Shown here: positions 15,397 to 20,184 of the stretch, piece after piece | Layout of the letters: every line of letters starts with the position of its first letter | Numbering within the stretch: position 1 is the first letter of the stretch | DNA from: Chloroflexota bacterium | GTDB taxonomy: Bacteria; Chloroflexota; UBA4733 | Assembly: GCA_023381895.1 (NCBI GenBank) | Contig: JAMCTA010000026.1 | Coordinates: forward strand, 1 to 20,184 | DNA: 20,184 bases | Direction of reading: 5' to 3' | The notes under the pieces: generated by a model | Seen by the model: only the letters and a program-made list of their open reading frames with translations | What the model was told of the DNA's origin: nothing | Databases searched by the model: none | Position numbers and translations under genes: made by a program

Positions 15397-17430
15397 GTGA
15401 CGAGCGCTGAGGAGGCGCGTGATGCCCTCGAGATCAGGTTCTTTGTCGGCAGGCAGAACGAGCTAGCTGCCTTCCGCACGTGGCTGGCCACGGAGAGCCC
15501 CATCCCGGAGGTGCTCAATATCTATGGGCACGGCGGCGTCGGGAAAACCGCCCTGCTCCGCGCCCTGCGCCGGACCGCCAGGGAGCTCGGCCGGCAAGCC
15601 GTCCTCCTGGACTGTCGTGACCTCCCGCCGGCACCGCAGGGTCTGCTGAGCGCCCTCGTCCCGGCAGGCGAAACGGACCCTGTCGCTGCGCTCAATCAGG
15701 CCCGGCCGGTGCTGTTCTTCGACACCTTCGAAGCGCTGGGTGGACTCACACGCTACCTGGAAAGGGAGTTCCTGCCCCGCCTCTCACCTGCCGTGAAGAT
15801 CGTGGTCGCGGGACGCCAGCCCCTGGGCAAGTTCTGGTCAGAAGATTCGCCCTGGCTGAGGATTGTGCGTCTCTGGCAGCTCAGTGGCCTCTCCTTGACC
15901 GAGAGTCGCGAGTACCTCCACCGCCGGGGGATCGAGGATCCGGAGCAAGTGGAGCGGCTCGCTCGCGCGGGTGGGGGCAATCCCCTCTTCCTCGCCCTCG
16001 CCGCCGATATGCTCGGTGCGCTCGGGTTCCGCGACCTCGCCCTCAGCCCCCAGTGGCACCTGCTCGTGCGCTCCCTCGTGGAGCATCTCCTTCAGGAAGT
16101 GGAGGACCCCGAGCTGAGGGAGCTCCTCGAGGTCTGCGCAGTGATTCACCAGTTCGATGAGGAGGCGCTCACCGCGGTGTCCGGACGCCAGCGCCTTGGT
16201 GCGGCCTTTCAACGGATCTGCCAGCTCTCCGTGGTGTGCCCGGCCGAGCACGGCCTCACCCTCCACGACGACGTCCGCCGTATGCTCGCCGAGGACCTCC
16301 GCTGGCGCTCTCCCACCCACTACCAGCACGTGCGCCGCCGCGCCCTTGCCTACTATCGCGAGCGCATGCACGAGGCCACTCCAGCAGAACGGGAGTGGCT
16401 GACGGCGGAGAGACTGTTCCTGTGGGGCAACGAGCTCCTGCGCGCTCTCAACTTCGAAGAAGAAGAGCCCGGTCTCGTCTGGATCGAACCAAGCGCTCCT
16501 CAGGATCACCCTGACGCAGAGCAGCTCTGGTGCTCCTGGCTCGAGGCCGCGGTCGGGATCACTCCCCCGCCGGCACTCTTGGCGGACCTGCGAACGGTGG
16601 TGCGCTACCCCGAAACGCGGTTCCGGACGGTCCGGGATCAGGATGGCCGGGCCGTAGGCTTCAGCACCTTCGTCCCCGTCTGCCAGGAGACGCTGCCGAT
16701 GCTGGAAGCAAGCCCTACCACCGCTCCCGCGGTCCGGGCCCTCTGGGGCGGAGCGCGAGCAGCCAGCCTTCCCGCGAAGCCTGATGGGACGATCCTCTTC
16801 TTCCGCTACGCCGGTTGGCAGGCTGCTCCCAAGGCCGCGCGCGCGGCGATCTTCCGTGATCTGCTCGGCCTGACCTCCCGGAGTGGCACGCTCCTCGTCT
16901 GCACGGTGATTCCCACCTACAAGGCACTGGCAGAGGCGCTCGGCTTCCGCCGCCTCCCCGAGTGCCGTAACCTGGCCTACGGCCCAGCGCACCCGGTGGA
17001 CTGCTATCTCCTCGACCTCACCACCAGGGGTGGCTTCGAGGCCTGGATCGAGGCCCTGCTCGCTGGTGGACGCCCGCTCACTGCCTTCGGGTCGGAAGAG
17101 CTCGAGGAAGAGCTCCGGGACATCCTTCTTCACTGGGACGATGCGGCCCGGCTCGCCGGCTCCGCCCTGAGCTATCTCCCCGCTTGCTCCCCGCCGGCTC
17201 CTGGCCCTGAGCGGGCTGAAGCGTTGCGCGAGGTCATCCGCCGCACCCTGGCCGCAGGCAAGCGGGGACCTTCCCGCGAGGCGCTGCATGCCCTCGAGCT
17301 CGCCTATCTGGAGAAGACGTTCACGCGCACGACGGCGGCCGTCAGGCTCAACGTCTCTCGGGCCACCTTCTACCGTCTGGTCAGCCGCGGGCTCGCCGAG
17401 ATGGTGCGCCTCCTCCTCCACTCCATCTGA
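15397..17430 (+). CDS. STAND-type ATPase with acetyltransferase-like middle and C-terminal HTH
   Basis: This 677-residue protein starts with an AAA_16/STAND NTPase: FFVGRQNELAAFRTWL, Walker A GHGGVGKT at 44-51, Walker B LFFDTFEAL with Asp109, a sensor-like IVVAGRQPLG, and GGNPLFLALAADML. A winged-helix-like region follows to about residue 330. The middle (about 400-570) looks like a GNAT acetyltransferase fold (GRAVGFSTFVPVC, then PTYKALAEALGFRRLPE). The last 40 residues form a helix-turn-helix (TRTTAAVRLNVSRATFYRLV) that probably binds DNA. GTG 15397 follows GGAAAGGAG at a good distance; ATG 15355 is a weaker alternative. It may be a signal-responsive regulator; ligand and targets are unknown. 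It is monocistronic as far as can be seen. Confidence 0.75.
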   Translation: MTSAEEARDALEIRFFVGRQNELAAFRTWLATESPIPEVLNIYGHGGVGKTALLRALRRTARELGRQAVLLDCRDLPPAPQGLLSALVPAGETDPVAALNQARPVLFFDTFEALGGLTRYLEREFLPRLSPAVKIVVAGRQPLGKFWSEDSPWLRIVRLWQLSGLSLTESREYLHRRGIEDPEQVERLARAGGGNPLFLALAADMLGALGFRDLALSPQWHLLVRSLVEHLLQEVEDPELRELLEVCAVIHQFDEEALTAVSGRQRLGAAFQRICQLSVVCPAEHGLTLHDDVRRMLAEDLRWRSPTHYQHVRRRALAYYRERMHEATPAEREWLTAERLFLWGNELLRALNFEEEEPGLVWIEPSAPQDHPDAEQLWCSWLEAAVGITPPPALLADLRTVVRYPETRFRTVRDQDGRAVGFSTFVPVCQETLPMLEASPTTAPAVRALWGGARAASLPAKPDGTILFFRYAGWQAAPKAARAAIFRDLLGLTSRSGTLLVCTVIPTYKALAEALGFRRLPECRNLAYGPAHPVDCYLLDLTTRGGFEAWIEALLAGGRPLTAFGSEELEEELRDILLHWDDAARLAGSALSYLPACSPPAPGPERAEALREVIRRTLAAGKRGPSREALHALELAYLEKTFTRTTAAVRLNVSRATFYRLVSRGLAEMVRLLLHSI

Positions 17431-17468
17431 CCAGAGGAATGCCAGCGCTCCGTCCTCACTTTCCCCTA

Positions 17469-17518
17469 TGAGACACGTTGCCCGCAACCTGAGACAGTCC
17501 CCCCTTGCACCTGAGACA
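17469..17518 (+). repeat. three TGAGACA direct repeats, 21-22 bp apart
   Basis: TGAGACA occurs at 17469-17475, 17490-17496 and 17512-17518. Two copies are preceded by CC. The spacing of two helical turns suggests a protein-binding array. It lies about 50 bases before the small gene at 17568. A further copy lies at 18473-18479. Confidence 0.5.
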
Positions 17519-17567
17519 CCCGCCACGGGACCCTTACAGCAGCAGGCTGTGATGAGGAGGAGGTCTT

Positions 17568-17753
17568 GTGGCAGTTGAGAAGCAGAAGGCGCTCGTCCGC
17601 CGCTTGGCACGTACGTACGGGATCGTCGTCCACAGCGTCCTCACCACCCTCGCTCACGTCGTGGGGACCACGCGCCTCGACCGCGACCTCGGCCCCGACG
17701 CCTTCGCTTACCTCAACACCGCACGCCTCCAGCACCACATCGGTAAGGTTTGA
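17568..17753 (+). CDS. small hypothetical protein
   Basis: This 61-residue frame from GTG 17568 has an excellent ribosome binding site (AGGAGGAGG about six bases upstream). I do not recognise the product. It is basic at the N-terminus (EKQKALVRRLARTYG) and continues with IVVHSVLTTLAHVVG and DRDLGPDAFAYLNT; there is no signal peptide or clear membrane segment. It lies between the ATPase gene and the SRPBCC gene on the same strand, so all could be co-transcribed. The strong ribosome site is the main support. Confidence 0.5.
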   Translation: MAVEKQKALVRRLARTYGIVVHSVLTTLAHVVGTTRLDRDLGPDAFAYLNTARLQHHIGKV

Positions 17754-17830
17754 GGAGGACCGAAAGGTGGGCACGGCGTGATCTCCCCTGCAGTCTGTGC
17801 TGCGCCGGTTGAGAGATAAGGAAGGGACGC

Positions 17831-18268
17831 ATGGCAACGCAGTATGAAAAGAGCAGTCTCATCGCTGTACCAGCCGGGAGGATTTTCGCCTTTCTCAGCA
17901 ACCCGACCAACTTCGCTGCCATCTGGCCAACCCCCCTTGAGATGACCCCAGTGGATTCCCGCCGTGGTGTTGGCCAGCGCACCCGTTTCGTCTTCGCTGT
18001 CAGCGGGGAGCGCGTGGAGTGGACCGGTGAGGTCACCGAGTTCGTGGAGAATCAGCGGGTGGCTGGCGTGAGCGACGCGGGTGGCGCCTGGTCGTGGAGT
18101 CTCACGCCGGAAGCCGGTGGAACGAGGATCACCTGGAGGGGAGACTTCCCCCTCCCTGCTGCGCTGGCGGGCAAGCTGGATCCAGCCGCCTGGGAGAGCC
18201 AGGTTCACCTCCTGCTCGATACTCTCCTGTCCAACCTCAAGGCCACGATGGAAGGAGCTCCTGCTTGA
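17831..18268 (+). CDS. SRPBCC / polyketide-cyclase-like ligand-binding protein
   Basis: The 145-residue protein has the START-like (SRPBCC) pattern: YEKSSLIAVPAGRIFAFLSN at the N-terminus (the usual strand, then proline, helix with F-x-F), followed by a beta-rich centre (GQRTRFVFAV, VEWTGEVTEFV, RITWRGDFPLP) and a C-terminal amphipathic helix (LLLDTLLSNLKATMEG). Such proteins bind hydrophobic ligands in a cavity; the ligand cannot be read from sequence. AAGGAAGGG lies seven bases before ATG 17831. There is no signal peptide, so it is cytoplasmic. Its function relative to neighbours is unknown. Confidence 0.75.
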   Translation: MATQYEKSSLIAVPAGRIFAFLSNPTNFAAIWPTPLEMTPVDSRRGVGQRTRFVFAVSGERVEWTGEVTEFVENQRVAGVSDAGGAWSWSLTPEAGGTRITWRGDFPLPAALAGKLDPAAWESQVHLLLDTLLSNLKATMEGAPA

Positions 18269-18555
18269 CCGGTCTCTCGCTAGAGGGCTGCGATGCCGGT
18301 GGGAACATCCGGCGTAAGTGGTGTACCCACCGCACAGGAAGGAAGGGGGTGGTCAGATGGCAGGGGAGCGCGGGCCAGCAACAGCCCCAGGAAACGTGTA
18401 CAGGACGTTGCGTGCCGCGCGCTGAGAAAAGGAGGAGAGGGCGAGCGCCTTATCTACGGAGTTTTTCAGGACTGAGACATTGATCACCACGTGTCTAAAT
18501 CAAACCAGAATGGCGTTGCGAAGGAGACCCTCTCCCCCTGCCCCTCCCCCAAGCC
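18269..18555 (+). other. intergenic, with hairpin arm of the downstream repeat
   Basis: No gene is supported here. The segment includes a fourth TGAGACA (18473-18479) and, from about 18529, a C-rich run ending in CCCCTCCCCC (18541-18550). That run pairs perfectly with GGGGGAGGGG (18557-18566) around a six-base loop, a strong hairpin that could stop upstream transcription, though without a T-run. Confidence 0.45.
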
Positions 18556-18631
18556 TGGGGGAGGGGTGGCGAGCCTTGGCGAGCCGGGGTGAGGGCCTCG
18601 CCTTTCGCAACACCACCGTGGAAGGATTTAG
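18556..18631 (+). repeat. dispersed G-rich repeat, copy 2
   Basis: This copy shares 74 of 76 bases with 15220-15295 by eye. It retains the full hairpin with its C-rich left arm just upstream. It ends 20 bases before the cupredoxin start, the same general placement as copy 1. Confidence 0.85.
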
Positions 18632-18651
18632 TTGAAGGGAGAAAACGTGTG

Positions 18652-19992
18652 ATGACTGGACTGTGGACGAAGTTGCTGCGGGTGAGCTGCACCCTCGTGC
18701 TGATGCCCGTCGTGCTCTGGAGCGCTGCGCTGACGCCCGTCGCGGCTGCCCCAGCCCCGCAGCACTTCACCGTGCTGGCTGGGGCAACGACGGACAGCGT
18801 CGTCGAAGCCTTCGGCTACTTCCCTGGGACGCTCACGATCGATGCGGGGGACAGCGTCACCTGGGTCATCAACGGTGATGAGCCCCACACCATCAGCTTC
18901 GGCACCCCGCCGTTCCCCCCGATGAGCCCCCAAGCGCTCGCTCCTGCCGGGGGTAAGACCTACGCTGGCAGCGGCTTTGTCAGCTCCGGCCTGCTCTTCC
19001 CGGGACAGCGCTACACGCTCACCTTCACCGCACCGGGCACCTACCCCTACTCCTGCCTCATCCACCTGCCGGCCATGACGGGCATGCTCGCCGTCCAGCC
19101 GGCGGGCACGCCCTATCCGCCGGGTGAGCTGACCTACCAGGCCGCGGCAGATCCGGCGCTGGGGGCGGCGTTGCGCGGCGGCGTGCAGGCCTTGAACAGC
19201 CAGACGCTCACCACGACTCCCAACGCCAATGGCACGACCACCTACTTCCTCGACGCGGGTGTCGGTGATGGCAAGAGCTTCGGTGTGCTGGACTACGGCG
19301 TGAACAACCTCGTGATCCACGCCGGGGATACGGTCGTCTGGACCGAGGAAGACCCCTCGGAAGCCCACACCATCACCTTCCTCGCCACGCCCGGTCAGCA
19401 GGTGCCAGAGGCGCAGCAGCCGATCCCGGCCGGGGGCAGTGTCTACGACGGGCACGGCTACGTCAACTCCGGCTTCCTCCTCCTGGGTCAGTCCTACCAC
19501 CTGACCTTCACCACCCCTGGGGTCTACCCCTACCGCTGTCTCCTGCACGACGACTTCGGCATGGACATGCTCGGCACGGTCACCGTCCTGCCGGCGGGTC
19601 AGGCGCTGACGGCCGCCAGTCCTGCCAGCCTCGATGGGGCGGCGAGCTTCGGCGGGGCGGCGGGGGGCACGCTGCCGGAGAACAGTGGCGGGGCCTTTGC
19701 CTACTTCGCTCTGTCCTCACCGGGAAGCGCACCGGTCACGCTCACCCTCACCTACGGGCCGTACGCGGCGGGGGCTGCCCACAGCGTCGGCGTCAACGTC
19801 TACCAGGACGGGACGCTCCTGGCGAGCGCCCACGGCGAGGCGACCGGTCTCGGCGATCCGGTGACCTCGAACGTCCCGACGGTCACCGTCACGCCGCTGG
19901 CCAGCGGTGGTCCGCTCCTCCTCCAGGTGTTCAACTACAGCCCAGCGACCGTCACCTACACCCTCCGCCAGGTGCTGACGTACCAGCCGTAG
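18652..19992 (+). CDS. secreted two-domain cupredoxin (plastocyanin-like copper protein)
   Basis: The 446-residue protein starts with a signal peptide (basic TGLWTKLLR, hydrophobic core, ALTPVAAAPA cleavage region). Two type I copper domains follow. The first has His79 in DEPHTISFG and Cys135, His138 and Met142 or Met145 in YPYSCLIHLPAMTGM. The second has His239 in SEAHTITFL and Cys296, His299 and Met304 in YPYRCLLHDDFGMDM. Both sets of copper ligands look intact. The last 120 residues form a separate beta-rich domain without copper ligands. It is probably an extracytoplasmic electron carrier or copper-binding protein. ATG 18652 follows GAAGGGAGAA; GTG 18649 is an equal alternative, and an upstream start at 18589 lies in the repeat. 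Confidence 0.85.
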   Translation: MTGLWTKLLRVSCTLVLMPVVLWSAALTPVAAAPAPQHFTVLAGATTDSVVEAFGYFPGTLTIDAGDSVTWVINGDEPHTISFGTPPFPPMSPQALAPAGGKTYAGSGFVSSGLLFPGQRYTLTFTAPGTYPYSCLIHLPAMTGMLAVQPAGTPYPPGELTYQAAADPALGAALRGGVQALNSQTLTTTPNANGTTTYFLDAGVGDGKSFGVLDYGVNNLVIHAGDTVVWTEEDPSEAHTITFLATPGQQVPEAQQPIPAGGSVYDGHGYVNSGFLLLGQSYHLTFTTPGVYPYRCLLHDDFGMDMLGTVTVLPAGQALTAASPASLDGAASFGGAAGGTLPENSGGAFAYFALSSPGSAPVTLTLTYGPYAAGAAHSVGVNVYQDGTLLASAHGEATGLGDPVTSNVPTVTVTPLASGGPLLLQVFNYSPATVTYTLRQVLTYQP

Positions 19993-20026
19993 ACCGCCAT
20001 GCGTGGAGTGGAAGAAGGAAGTGGCG

Positions 20027-20184
20027 ATGATGACAAGCCCGCAGGACGCCAAGCTGGTGCTCCCCTTGAAGGAGCTCACCCAGGCTAACGCCTCTCAAGC
20101 GGGGTCCAAGGCGGCGAATTTAGGCGAGCTCTTGAGCGTAGGCTTTCCGGTACCGGACGGCTTCGTCCTGACCACCGGGGTGTT
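20027..20184 (+). CDS. phosphoenolpyruvate synthase-like protein, N-terminus only
   Basis: The window ends inside this gene. The visible 52 residues include LKELTQANASQAGSKAANLG, ELLSVGFPVPDGFVLTT: the start of the PPDK/PEP-synthase ATP-binding domain, where the G-x-KAANLGEL and VP-x-GF motifs are diagnostic. GAAGGAAG precedes the ATG pair at 20027/20030. PpsA turns pyruvate and ATP into phosphoenolpyruvate; related pyruvate-phosphate dikinase or rifampicin phosphotransferases share this start, so the exact member cannot be decided. Confidence 0.75.
   Translation, partial: MMTSPQDAKLVLPLKELTQANASQAGSKAANLGELLSVGFPVPDGFVLTTGV

Noticed and set aside
15838..17610. 590-codon open frame on the minus strand
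   Set aside because: It is the antisense of the ATPase gene, which has clear Walker motifs; the minus frame has no recognisable domain and results from high GC.
18628..19548. 306-codon minus-strand frame
   Set aside because: Antisense of the cupredoxin gene with intact copper ligands; composition is unlike a real protein.
1..20184. CRISPR arrays, tRNA and rRNA genes
   Set aside because: No regularly spaced palindromic repeats, tRNA-like cloverleaf or rRNA segment was seen on reading; a dedicated scan was not possible here.

Overview
The window looks like a GC-rich, probably thermophilic bacterium of the Chloroflexota, most likely near Thermomicrobia. The clues are the two-domain CbiX with early-cobalt corrin genes, the G-rich dispersed intergenic repeats, and the STAND ATPase and cupredoxin genes. 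This placement is an inference from gene content and style, not from a search.

Region 1 (1-8025) is a cobalamin operon. The 3' half of a cobalamin riboswitch lies at the left edge. After an unusually long, apparently gene-free leader come eight tightly packed genes: cbiC-cbiD-cbiET-cbiL-cbiF-cbiG-cbiH-cbiX. Most overlap by 4-10 bases. CbiX, CbiD and CbiG mark the oxygen-independent route. The reductase CbiJ/CobK and the SUMT enzyme are not in the window. CbiC carries Tyr where the catalytic His is expected.

Region 2 (about 8230-15200) is an accessory island bracketed by broken, mosaic insertion sequences: an IS66-like N-terminus joined to an IS110-like tail on the left, and an IS4-like N-terminus joined to an IS5-like C-terminus on the right. 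Between them is a compact class III lanthipeptide cluster. It holds a 33-residue precursor gene (8878-8979) behind a near-perfect Shine-Dalgarno sequence, a LanKC synthetase (lyase-kinase-cyclase), an MFS exporter and a GT-B glycosyltransferase. The LanKC frame has an in-frame TAG near its start, and the recognisable family N-terminus continues on both sides of it. The cluster is therefore recently broken, recoded or restarted downstream, or the base is a sequencing error. No protease or regulator gene is present. The island uses visibly more A/T-ending and rare codons than its flanks, which fits horizontal acquisition.

Region 3 (15200-20184) returns to host-like sequence: a STAND-type ATPase with an acetyltransferase-like middle and a C-terminal helix-turn-helix, a small unknown protein behind three phased TGAGACA repeats, an SRPBCC protein, a secreted two-domain cupredoxin, and the start of a phosphoenolpyruvate synthase gene. 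A 76-base repeat occurs twice (15220-15295 and 18556-18631), each time just upstream of a gene.
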